64,000 nt of DNA. Source: Erythroxylum novogranatense. Taxonomy: Eukaryota; Streptophyta; Magnoliopsida; Malpighiales; Erythroxylaceae. Location of the stretch: NCBI GenBank assembly GCA_029891385.1, contig CM057225.1, positions 73,441,387-73,505,386 on the forward strand, read 5' to 3'. Positions 11,725 to 21,513 of this stretch are shown here, piece after piece (the stretch's first letter is position 1; every line of letters starts with the position of its first letter). A program made the translations under genes and the position numbers. Under the pieces are notes generated by a model. That model was not told the DNA's origin. It was given only the letters and a program-made list of their open reading frames with translations, and ran no database searches.

Positions 11725-14700
11725 TGTAACACTTCACACCCGTAAGACCCAACCCGATATCGTTGGTGATATCCGAGTCCGTGTCCCACGAGAGTGGCGT
11801 ACTACATCGATCGATTTAAAATTCAAGATACACTTTTTTTATAGCCATTAACTCCACGTTCACACGGCAAACACAAGAAGTAAATAAAATCCGATTTAAT
11901 ATAAACCCGCTTCATTATTACGGTCATCCAAGAATAATTACAATCACCAATGCAAGAAAACATTAATACAACAAGGGCTCAAGAAAATACAATGCCTTGT
12001 TATACGATGATTATGGAATACAGCTTTACTAAGACACTAATGCGATACGAACCGATCCCGACTTCTAACCTTTACTGCTCTACAGAGACATACTCCCGTG
12101 TCAACCGGGTATTCTTCAAGACCAAAAATAGATGCAAATTTTGGGTGAGTTTTATGAACTCAAAGAGAAACCATCATCGATGGTTCACTCAAATCATGCA
12201 TTACGTCCATGGCGATAAGATGCGACAAGAATCATCAATTACCAATAAGCAATCATTAACCATATCCAAGAATAAAGAAACCATTAACAAGAATACATAC
12301 CATCACGAAGCAAGATTTATCACAAAACAAATATTTATGCGAATGCAATGCATATGTGACTCTTTCCGATTATTCAAGATTGTGCCCAAGTGCTCGGTCG
12401 GTGTTCGGTGGGACGCTGTGATTTTCTCCCTCGGGCTCGTGGGTCTTCGAAGATAAAGATGAGAGCTCAAGCTCTTATCAAGAAAATAGCAACTGGGGCA
12501 CGCCCATTATCCGATCATGCAATTATGCACGCGAGCAAGATTCAAGAATGTACGGTGTTTGGCTATAAGGCCCAAGATGTATCAAGAATCAATGATATGG
12601 CTATAAAGCCCAAGATAGCAAGATTCAAGATTTTGGCTATAAAGCCCAAGACAAGAAAAATCGAGAAACATACAATAGTCCACTCTTATACATGCCAAGA
12701 TTCGCATAAAGAATCATTCAATTCACTTTTGCACGTAATTCACGCTGAGCATGTAAACAACCAGAAATTTGAGAAACCAACTAGGTTACTCACATATTAC
12801 TTCCGAGCTAATGCCGAAAGCCTCAGTGACGCTCGGTCAATCGACGCCCAATTGGGCCTCTATATGAATCGAAAAAGTACGAGTCACTAAATATGAAATT
12901 TGTGCTCATGATGATGAGATATGCATGTTCATGAATTCGGTCCTAATTCAATATTTTCCCATAATAAAATTCTGTCAAAATTAGAAATCCATAGGCGCCG
13001 ACGGCATGCAATTCGGACCTCTATAGTCCTCAATTAAATAAAACACAGGTTTACATGTTCCGTCAATAGGGCTACGTCAAATTCCGCCTAAAATTCCTGT
13101 TTTCTCAGAAAATGAAATTAAATATTCAACGAATCCGATGCCTCGAATCAGTCAATCGGACGTCGACGGAAAGAAATTGACAAAAGAACCATTGTACCAT
13201 TTAATATCAAAATAATAATCAAAATAAAATAAATATATATATATATATATACGAACGCCATGCCATGGGCGAGACGCCGCTCATGAGGCTGATTTACCTC
13301 GTTGTCATGAGGCGCGGCGCGCCTCGCGACCGTCTCACATCTCGCCATGAGCCATGAGTTTCCTATACGCCTTGCCTTTTTTTCCAAATTTCAATCCCAA
13401 TTTCTAACTACTCTAATTCTTAGCACACAAATCAGAAAATACCCACTATACCTCATTGGAAAGCTTATGAAAAGCTCTACAATTCTCTAGAAGACCATAA
13501 AATCAATTCCAACCCTAAGGGTGTCAAATAATCCATCAAACCTTCTGCTTTCACAATTTCCCTCAACACAGGGCAGTACATTTACAATTTCATAACTCAC
13601 TGATTCCTTAGTAATAAATTACCACAAAAATATGCTTAATAATTTCACAATGTCCTCTACAACTTTCATGAACAATCCAAAATCAAATTCTATTTCTAAA
13701 CCAGTCAATTAATTCATTTAATGTCACTGTCCCTGAAATCCTTCAATTTGGGCAGTAACCTTACAAGAAGCATAACTTCCAGTATACAAGTCAATAAATT
13801 CAGAACTTTATATCCCTGAAAAGATAACATCTCAAACTTCAATTTTCATGAAGCACCCAACATCCAATTCGATCTCTAACAATTTCAAAACTGTTATGGA
13901 AGTTTCTGTTATGATCATCCACTCATAACCTAATGTAGGTTCAATCTTTGAAAAATCATAACTCCCAATTCTGACTTCTAAAAATTACAAACCATATGTC
14001 ATTTTCAAGGTAATCTCTTGCTATACAACTTTTCAGAAGCTCACTCACACCAATTCAGTCCACATAAAATGTTAAAATTGCCTCAAATCAGTAAACTCAC
14101 AAAATCACACTTAAACTAGGTTTCATCCAAAATGCTCAAAACCAGTCATTAGTAATCAATTCATATCTCCCAATATATAATTCCAAAAATAGCAAGATCG
14201 GTAGAAATGGAAAGATAATCAAATATTCTACAACTTCCATGAAGACCATTCTCCCTAATTCCATCTCAATTAATTCATAAAAATCAACAAAACTCAGATG
14301 TCATGGTTGCGGTTACTGTTCACAGGCAATGGAACAGTAACTTTCCATGCAAAATTTCACCCTTCTATCATTGAAATTCAACAACACCTATTTCACACTA
14401 AATTGAAGCCAACATCCCAAAGTTTCAGTGGCCACTAACCTTACCTCATTTGCATTTCTACACATTAAGTTATGAATAAAACAGTAACATCACTTATAAT
14501 TCCAATTTTCCAGATTTAAGGTTAACCTTAGTTCACCCACTTCTAATTCCTTTTTCACATCACTAGACATCAAAATAAATACAAATAAAATATTACTCCA
14601 GTCACACATATATTAGGGTTAATACTGAAAAATTGGCAGCCTTAAATTCCTCAATTCAATTACTCAAACAATTATCTATATTCACTTCAAAATCAAGTTA

Positions 14701-15836
14701 ACAACACATCTTTCAAGCTAGCTTCCTCAAATCATAACTCAACAATTCAAACTATCTTTTCCATAACATTTAACCATCATCACTCATAATTAATAAACAA
14801 TAACCCCCTTTAAATGCACCCACTAATCATGATTTATGAACTACATAATCAAAACATCATTAAAAACAAACTTAAAACCTTACCTATTAGAGCCTCCAAC
14901 TCCTCTCTTCTTTTCAACTCTTTGCCTTAACTATGCCTTCTAACCATTTCTTCTACCCTCCAACAAGAACTCATCATGATGGTAAAACAATAAACATAAA
15001 GTAGTTTGGAGGAAGGTGGAGAAAGAAGCAAAATCAATGATAATGGAGAATGGAGAAGGAGAAAATCGATGGAGGAGGAAGGGCTTCATGCTAGTTTCGG
15101 ATATGCCTCCAAAATACCATTAAAAACACCTTTTTTAAGTCTTTCTTTAGTCACAAACGATAAGGCCTAGCAAGAAACATTAAATGAAGGCTTTTGGTGT
15201 CAAATTGTGATTGGTCAAAGCTTTTAAAGAAAAGTCAACTTATTCATTCTTTAATCCAGATCAAAGACTAACCCCAATCAACTCAAATGACCCTAATTGC
15301 ACTCTCACAATAATATACCCAATAATACAGTGCCATTGGGTAGCAACTTTCGCCATCGAGAACGACTTGTTCGCTAATTGGCGATTTATCCTATCCGAGA
15401 ATTTCCTAATTATTTTTCGAGAATTAATGAAATTCCTAAAATTATAAAACAGTAACAAAGGCATTCCAAATAATTTTTCAATCACGAAAATCACCCTTTT
15501 CTACTCCAAAACAAGTTTAGGCCATCATGCGATTTTGCGGTCGAATTTTCTCCGAAAAATTCCAGAAAAATTCCTATAAATCCCAAAAAAATGTAAAACG
15601 CTCAATGGCGCACTCAGAATATTTTTTTTCAAATCCCATAACCACGTTTATCACAATAAAATACCGTTAGGCCCAATTACCGGGAATGTCATGAATGCAT
15701 TTACCGTAATTCCATGTACACGATTGATACTGTGTATCAATCCTATTATGCATGAACAGTTCTAATTATTCCTTATCAATCTCATCCTATGCCAACTTTA
15801 CTATTTTACCCTTCGAGGAGGGGGTGGGATGTTACA
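11725..15836 (-). repeat. Right LTR (5' LTR in element sense), 4.1 kb
   Basis: This is the partner of 4067-8190. It begins TGTAACACTTC and ends GGGATGTTACA, followed by TTATC. The two LTRs differ mainly by 1-3 bp indels in C/G-rich words and in homopolymers. Open frames here (11950-12456, 12390-12890) are LTR sequence, not genes. Confidence 0.93.
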
Positions 15837-15841
15837 TTATC

Positions 15842-17335
15842 AAAAATTACAACTTTTAACCACCAAACTAGATTAACTCTAGTTCTATCTTCTCAATAAT
15901 ATGTCTATTCAACTTGAAATTGAAACCTGATTAGAAAATGTTTGTAGTGAAAACCCCCTTAATCCAGTTAAAAACCATAATCAACAATTAATTGAAATCA
16001 CATTAAAGGATCCGACACAAGAAATAAATATTCGTAATAATATACCCTATACTCAACAAGACGTACACGAATTTATCACCGAATGTTCAAATTTATTAAC
16101 AAAACAATTAATCTCCCTAAGTACTAGTCAACATTTAGCTCTAGTATTTTACGTAAATAATTCAGCTGAACAAAAATGTGGTAAACGTAGAATGGTTATA
16201 AATTACAAAAAAACTCAATGAAACAATAATAGGTGATGCGCATAAGCTTCCACGCAAAGATTATATTATCAATAAATTAAAAGGACATACATGGTTTACA
16301 ACTTTAGATGCAAAATCAGGATATTGGAAATTAAGATTACATGAAAATATAAAACCTTTATCTGCTTTTACTTGTCCTCCACAAAAACATTATCAGTGGA
16401 ATGTCTTACCATTTAGATTAAAACAAGCACCAAGTATCTATCAAAGATTTATGGATATCAATTTAGAAGGATTAGAAGAATTTACTTTTGTTTATATTGA
16501 TGATATTATTATTTATTCAAACCAAGATAAAATGGATTATTTAAAAAAGGTCAAAATAGTTCTTCAACGTTATAAAGCGAAAGGATTAATTCTAAGCCAA
16601 AAAAAAGTTAAATTAGCACAACAAAATATCGAATATTTAGGAATTGAATTTCAAAATGGATATTTAAAATTACAACCTAACATTTTAAATAAAATTCAAG
16701 AATTACCTAATCAATTAACCAATAGGTCTCATGTACAACAATTTTTAGGCATTTTAAATTATATTTCAAATCAAGGCTTTTTTAAGGATTTAGCCAAAAA
16801 GAGAAAAATTTTACAACTTAAATATAGTACAAAATCACAATGGAATTGAACTAGTGAAGATACGAAAGCAGTTCAAAAACTAAAAGAATTATGTAAGGAT
16901 TTACCTATTTTGTATAATTATCTCCCCAAGGATACAATACTGGTTCAAATTGACGCCAGTATGGATACATGGGCTGGCTACTTTTTGGCATAACCATTCA
17001 ACCAAAAGAAGTATTTACTTTGCAAGTATATAAATGGGACTTTCAATCCCACCGAGTTCAAGTATCCAATTCATGAAAAGGAAACATTAGCCTATCTAAA
17101 AACATTGAGAAAATAGAGAATTGATTTATTACTGGTTGAATTTACAATTTAAATGGACTCCAAGTATTTATGTGGATTCATTCGATATAATATAAAAATC
17201 AATTATAATCAAGGTCGCCTTACCTGCTGGCAACTCGAACTCAATCAATATCAATTTCAGATTCAATATATCAAATCTACTGACAATTTTCTTATAGATA
17301 TTTTAACCCGAGAATGGAAGCAACAATAATAAGTC
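15842..17335 (+). pseudogene. EPRV reverse transcriptase / RNase H
   Basis: This is the polymerase that would copy pregenomic RNA to DNA. In order: an RT palm region with TLDAKSGYWK (about 16300-16330), the LPFRLKQAPSIYQRF block (about 16408-16450), and the catalytic YIDD at 16493-16504, inside a clean frame 16451-16849. RNase H follows, with QIDAS near 16945 and, in shifted frames, YPIHEKETLA (about 17066-17095), DSKYLCGFIRYN and a final LTREW near 17310. The RNase H end with a Thr-Arg-Glu-Trp-like close is typical of Caulimoviridae. At least four frame changes or stops are present (near 16217, 16847, 16991 and 17050-17160). No integrase follows, which separates it from Ty3 elements. Confidence 0.88.
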
Positions 17336-17437
17336 TCGAAGATGCTTAGCACAAAAAGAAATAGAATTAATCAATTTACAATAACAAGTTGGCAGCATCA
17401 CGAAGGAAATAAATAACTCAGGTCTCCTATCCAGGTA

Positions 17438-18580
17438 TTGAAACAAAACACAAAGGACCAGCAAACAGTTACAACCATTCCTACAAACACATCCACTTCC
17501 ACAACCATTACTTCTACTATTCCATTAATCACACCTCAACAAATTACCCAAGCATCATCAGTCCAATCAACCACTCCTCCTGGATCTCGAAGACAAAAGG
17601 ATGCATATGAAGGAAAAACCTATGTTATCTACAATGGACCAATGGTAGGTTTGTACGATGAATGGCACAAAGCAACTGTTTATATCACAGGCCACTCAGG
17701 TATTTTACACAAAAGCTTTTCATCCAGGGTTAAAGTTGAAAAAGCTTTAGTAGATTTCGAAACCATATCTTAAAACCACAATACAAACAAGTTTTAGAAG
17801 CACCTGTTCCAAAAACCAAAATGAAGCCTTTAGGAAAACCCATCAACATAGACCGAATCAATTCATTACCATCAAAAACCTGGCAAATAGAAGCCCGTAA
17901 ACTAAAATGTTTTATGACTATTTCCAATCACAAAATATATGGATTGAAGCCCAAAAAGTATTCCAATATTATCCTCAAAGTCGAGAAAAATATGGACCAA
18001 AAGCAATCATTTTTCCAGAAGTCGACCCACTAACCACTTATCTATTCTTTCAAAGTGGGCTTATTGACACCATATACTTAACCAATCTAAACATCCTCTA
18101 AGAATTTCCTGTTGGGTTTATTCAAGCAGCTAAGAATTACAAGGATCGTTTCGCCAAAGACAGAGAAATATTTATTAAAATCTTCAGCAATTACCCTATA
18201 TTCAAAGAAAATGATTCTCTCAAGGATGCAGAAATTAAACTATCCAAAGTTGCTTTTCTCACCATTGGAATAAGCAATGACATATATCCACCAATTGACG
18301 AACCACCACCACATACATTTGAATGGGAACTCATCAATCAATTCAATCTTCATTGTTTTGAAGGAGTATTAATTCAGGGAGCCAGAATTACCAAGGAATC
18401 AACAATCAAGGTATTTTCAGTGACCTTTCAAACTCATGGAAATATGCCATCTATCATCAACTACAAGGACATCCTCAACATAAATGCAAATATTGCTCCT
18501 CCACTGCTCAGACAGATGACACCGGATCAATTAACACAATTATTGAGGAATAATTTATCAATCAGACCAACAAGGATGTA
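17438..18580 (+). pseudogene. EPRV viroplasmin / translational transactivator (TAV, P6-like), frameshifted
   Basis: The caulimovirid inclusion-body protein lets ribosomes reinitiate on polycistronic viral RNA and forms the viroplasm. A Ser/Thr/Pro/Gln-rich leader (17440-17590) precedes the viroplasmin (Caulimo_VI) fold at about 17615-17745, with YVIYNGPMVGLYDEW and the HKSFSSR block matching the family pattern of Gly-Ile-Tyr then Trp then Lys-Ser-Phe. The frame breaks at 17771, and coding similarity continues in other frames (17821-18033, 17907-18101, then on to about 18580, where SIRPTRM precedes a stop). It directly follows RT-RH, as in TAV-bearing genera. The open frame listed at 17438 starts at TTG; a true start is uncertain. 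Confidence 0.82.
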
Positions 18581-18589
18581 AGCCAGATG

Positions 18590-18850
18590 GATGACCAGAT
18601 TGAGTTGCTTTACCATCTTTTACTTTTTGCTTTTTAGCTTTAGTAACTTTTACTTTTACTTTTGATTTTGTTAGATGTCAAATGTCAAGAATCTTTTAAC
18701 TTTTTCTTTAGTCTTTTTTAGCTTTTGTCGGCCATAATATTTGGCTTTTTCCTTTTCCCTTGTCTATATAATGTAGCGTCCGAGCATTTGCTCAAACATG
18801 AAATAAAAATCTCTCTTAGTTTCTTACCAAATCTCTCTCTGCTCTCAGCC
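18590..18850 (+). promoter_or_regulatory. Probable EPRV pregenomic-RNA promoter and polyadenylation region
   Basis: A non-coding, T-rich stretch follows the TAV stop. A TATA box (CTATATAA, 18764-18771) is followed about 30 bp later by AATAAA (18802-18807) and a CT-rich tract (TCTCTCTGCTCTC). In caulimovirids the 35S-type promoter lies after the TAV/RT region, and the same transcript end uses an AATAAA just downstream of the start. The position fits exactly; no transcript evidence is available here. Confidence 0.6.
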
Positions 18851-19130
18851 TAAGGATTGACATTTAAGCGTAAATGGAGATAAAGGTATGCAACTATTAG
18901 ATGTTCTTGTTTCATCACTAATGTATTTATTTTGCAACCATTACATGAAACTTATCTTTATCATTTTCTATTCAAGTTATATTGCTTTCCCTGATTATCA
19001 ATTGCATACATTCCTAAGAAATTGTCAAATCCATAACTTTAATCCATTATTATTTCAACACTTGTTAGCAATACTACTAGATCCAACTGTTTCTTATAAT
19101 AATCTTGATTAATTATTTTCTTTAGCAGAC
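18850..19130 (+). other. EPRV leader with a small upstream ORF
   Basis: About 280 bp lie between the promoter region and the first recognisable viral ORF. An ATG frame at 18888-19112 (74 codons) lies in it; it may be a leader sORF or chance. I looked for a tRNA-Met primer site (TGGTATCAGAGC) here and did not find one. Confidence 0.45.
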
Positions 19131-19388
19131 ATGAATATGGGATATTTTGAACGAAAGAATCAATTAAAAGCATTAATTAGAGCAAGTTATGATCGAGAAG
19201 AAAGATTGGATAAAGTTTTAGCCAGATATCATGGACATAATAAACAAGGTCATAATTCCCGAGATGCTAGAAGATATGCTCGCATGTATGAAACCGCCCA
19301 AATGATAGAATATACTAAACAATTCAAAGCAGCTAATCTTGAAGAAAGAAAAAATCTTATTTTCATGATAAACCATCTCATAGATTAA
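19131..19388 (+). CDS. EPRV small ORF A, unknown function, intact
   Basis: This 85-codon frame starts with ATG at 19131 and has no interruption, unlike most of the locus. The product is charged, predicted helical and rich in Arg/Lys/Glu, with MGYFERKNQLKALI at the start and MINHLID at the end. I do not recognise a domain. It is the first substantial ORF after the leader. Its pattern (YFE-K--L--LI near the start, NHL at the end) recurs in the broken ORF just downstream, suggesting tandem duplication. Other caulimovirids carry small ORFs of unknown or accessory role here. No function is proposed. Confidence 0.6.
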   Translation: MNMGYFERKNQLKALIRASYDREERLDKVLARYHGHNKQGHNSRDARRYARMYETAQMIEYTKQFKAANLEERKNLIFMINHLID

Positions 19389-19458
19389 AACTCTTGTATC
19401 TTTTGTATCCACTTTGCACCCAACCATATTTCAATAAGAACCAAAATTAATCTCTTTC

Positions 19459-19694
19459 ATGACTTATTTTGAGACGAAAGACATACTTAAAAATTTAATA
19501 AAGCATTTTTATGAAATCGAAGAAAGTCAAAATAAATGGATCAAAAGATATGAAGAATATCTAGAAATTATCAAGTCTAATAAAAATTACCATCTAGAAT
19601 TAGAAACAACTTAGATGATTCTATCCTTAAACATATTCGAGAAAATAATAGAAGAAATAGAAAAGAATATGTCAATGAAATAAACCACTTATAG
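19459..19694 (+). pseudogene. EPRV small ORF B, likely degraded paralogue of ORF A
   Basis: ATG at 19459 opens 51 codons (MTYFETKDILKNLIKHFYEI at the start) to a TAG at 19612-19614. Related coding appears to continue in another frame to a stop at 19692-19694, ending in INHL. Compared with ORF A it shares the YFE-K--LK-LI start, a following Tyr-x-x-Glu-Glu region and the terminal NHL. The similarity is by eye and weak, but the position at both ends is the same. Confidence 0.5.
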
Positions 19695-19705
19695 ATTAAG
19701 TAATC

Positions 19706-19987
19706 ATGCATCATATTGTATTACTTTTTATCCATCTTGTATTAATTTCGATTATATATGCTTTGCCAATTATGCTTTTCATATTAGTTATTTTCTTTAC
19801 TCTATATCCAAATAGATATCTTAGTTTTCTTGAAGCAAGATTCCATTTTGGATTTAATAATAGATTGTTAAAATTTCTATATATAGAATGGATATGCGCT
19901 CAAGATGAGCTTATCCAAGCATTATTAGAAGTAGCGGAAGGACAAGGATACTATAAAATTGGAAATCAATATTTTAGATACCCCTAA
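19706..19987 (+). CDS. EPRV small ORF C, putative membrane protein
   Basis: A 93-codon ATG frame is uninterrupted. The first ~35 residues are strongly hydrophobic (Leu/Ile/Val/Phe, with one Pro in the middle), consistent with one long or two short membrane spans. A soluble part with a charged helix (WICAQDELIQALLEVAEGQ) and an aromatic tail follow. I do not recognise the family. It lies 12 bp after ORF B and 15 bp before ORF D, in a tight polycistronic arrangement as expected for a TAV-dependent virus. A membrane role in movement or vector transmission is speculation. Confidence 0.55.
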   Translation: MHHIVLLFIHLVLISIIYALPIMLFILVIFFTLYPNRYLSFLEARFHFGFNNRLLKFLYIEWICAQDELIQALLEVAEGQGYYKIGNQYFRYP

Positions 19988-20002
19988 AATTTTGTTGTAA
20001 TC

Positions 20003-20224
20003 ATGAATACCCACAATAATATTTGTCACGAATTAATTATTCATACGAAATATATCAAACAACTTAAACATCAATATTATGATGAATTTAAATATTTTGA
20101 AAACCGATATAATTATGTTCAATTTGTCATTACAAAATCGAGAACAATTTTACCACTAAAAGAAAATTTAGAATTAGCACAATCTTTATATCAATTTGAA
20201 TATAATTTTTACAATCACAATTAA
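20003..20224 (+). CDS. EPRV small ORF D, unknown function
   Basis: A 73-codon ATG frame is uninterrupted, aromatic- and His-rich (MNTHNNICHELIIHTKYI at the start; many Tyr/Phe). It has a Leu/Glu heptad-like middle (LPLKENLELAQSLYQFE), possibly a short helix. No domain is recognised. It sits between the hydrophobic ORF C and the movement protein, 15 bp after the former and about 35 bp before the latter. Confidence 0.5.
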   Translation: MNTHNNICHELIIHTKYIKQLKHQYYDEFKYFENRYNYVQFVITKSRTILPLKENLELAQSLYQFEYNFYNHN

Positions 20225-20258
20225 TCCAACATAAAAATATTCCCAATCATACTCAATA

Positions 20259-21182
20259 ATGTCTCAATCTCCATCTGAAAAACAAAAGATTCAACCATAT
20301 TAGATGTTGATAATTTAGAATTAACCGAATCTTTAGGAACTTTTCATAGTAATACTTTATTATCTAATGATAAACAAAAACAAATTTCTAAATCCAAATT
20401 AAATATAAAATTAGGTCAAGATATTCAACATTCTATAGTTCAAACTATAATCAATCGAAAAATATTATTTATTTTGGTAAGCTAGTACGTGAAACACCCA
20501 TTAGAATGGATTAATGTAATAGACATATTTGAATTAGTTTAATTGATCAAGAAAAAATTCAAAACAATTACAAAAATCCCAAAAGAAAAATGATTTAAAA
20601 TTGGTTATATTCATTTATCGACTATGCAAATTCTTTTAAAATCCAATGTTCAAGAAGGAATCGATTCACCAATAAGAATGGCAATAGTAGATGAAATAAT
20701 GAACAACTTAAATGATCAAATAATAGGAATAATGAATGGAAATCTAGCATATGGAAAATTAAATTTAACACACGCTTAAAATTAGGAATTCCTCTAAAAT
20801 CACCTAATATAGACGATACAATTACTATAGCATTAAATTCTATAAAGAAGATTTGATGACTCAAGGACAATATCCTATTTCAATAACTTATCAAATTAGC
20901 TATGCATCAACAAATTCTCATCATAGTATAGAATTAAAAAATATTGATAAAATTGATATTGATCAATTATTTAATGATGTCGCAAAAGTAGGAACAAATT
21001 TTAGAGCAAAATTAAGAACATTACTTGCTATTCAATATCCCATCCAATTAAATCCATCTATAACTAGACGACATTCTTTCTCAGAACAACCATCTTCTTC
21101 AAAATCCACTCCATTATTAAAATCACAATCCTTACGATTATCCACACAAATCCGATTCATAGAACCTGGAAAAAACATATAA
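20259..21182 (+). pseudogene. EPRV movement protein (30K superfamily), broken
   Basis: The movement protein of caulimovirids forms tubules through plasmodesmata. An ATG at 20259 (MSQSPSEKQK) begins a region with several stops and frame changes before about 20850. Conserved 30K-type blocks remain: a GTFHSNTLL segment near the start, the IHLSTMQILLKS / EGIDSPIRMA region (about 20608-20680) and a clean frame 20853-21182 with YPISITYQISYA and TNSHHSIELKNID. The sequence then continues in the same frame past a TAA (21180-21182) into a coiled coil, so this stop may be a late mutation in a longer protein. Stops make this copy non-functional. Confidence 0.8.
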
Positions 21183-21513
21183 CAAAATGTTAAAATCAGT
21201 GACCTTATCATTCCTAATCCTACTACAGAAAATTCTATAAAACTCGAAGATATTAAAAATCAAATTACTGATTTAACTACGTATATAAAAAAAGACGCTA
21301 TGAGTGTTACCCAATATGTTAAGGAATTAAAAGAAGAACAAAAGAATTTAGAAACAAAAATTAGTGAATTAATACAAGTACAATCACATACGATACAAAT
21401 ATTTCAACAATTAATTAAGGAAAATAAACAACAAATAGAAATGATCCAAAAAATTGAACAAAGATTAGACAAACAATTGAACAAATTAAAAGTAGAAAAT
21501 GCTACAACAAAAG
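21183..21513 (+). pseudogene. EPRV coiled-coil segment, in frame with the movement protein
   Basis: This is Gln/Lys/Glu/Ile-rich sequence with clear heptads (open from 21300, e.g. VKELKEEQKNLETKISEL), predicted to form a coiled coil. It is in the same frame as 20853-21182 across one TAA. Coiled coils occur in caulimovirid virion-associated proteins and in MP-coat polyproteins. Because the genome is permuted, its natural continuation should be the acidic start of the coat region at 2172, possibly making one MP/coiled-coil/coat polyprotein. The viral reading ends where the repeat at 21514 begins. Confidence 0.6.

Larger units (their letters stand above)
4067..15836 (-). mobile_element. Non-coding LTR retrotransposon (LARD-like, Ty3/Tekay-type signals)
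   Basis: The element is 11,770 bp with two LTRs of 4124 and 4112 bp, each TGTAACA...TGTTACA-type at the ends. It is flanked by the 5-bp duplication TTATC (4062-4066 and 15837-15841). Orientation is minus: next to the left LTR the minus strand carries TTTCGAGGACGAAATT and a polypurine tract, and next to the right LTR it carries a tRNA-iMet-like primer site. These signals are typical of Tekay/Del chromoviruses. The internal 3.5 kb holds no gag-pol. The combination of about 4-kb LTRs and about 3.5-kb internal non-coding DNA matches LARDs. It is inserted in the EPRV and is therefore younger. Confidence 0.93.
2172..21513 (+). mobile_element. Endogenous Caulimoviridae-like pararetrovirus, circularly permuted, split by an LTR element
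   Basis: Two blocks, 2172-4066 and 15842-21513, together about 7.6 kb, carry a full set of plant pararetrovirus modules in one orientation. These are a basic Lys-rich coat region with a CCHC knuckle, an aspartic protease (DTG), an RT with YIDD, RNase H, a viroplasmin domain, a promoter-like region, small ORFs and a 30K-type movement protein. The order is permuted: the copy begins inside the MP/coat region and ends at its coiled coil, as expected for integration of a circular genome. No integrase is seen. Stops and frameshifts in nearly every module show it is an old, non-functional copy. A viroplasmin module argues for the Caulimovirus/Soymovirus/Solendovirus/Cavemovirus side of the family; the genus cannot be assigned by eye. 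Confidence 0.85.

Noticed and set aside
11950..12890. Two overlapping frames of 168 and 166 codons
   Set aside because: They lie wholly inside the right LTR. The left LTR has different stops and frames at the same place, and no similarity to a known protein is seen.
15842..17335. Reverse transcriptase as part of a Ty3 LTR element
   Set aside because: No integrase follows the RNase H; a viroplasmin domain does, and a 30K movement protein lies downstream, so it is a pararetrovirus.
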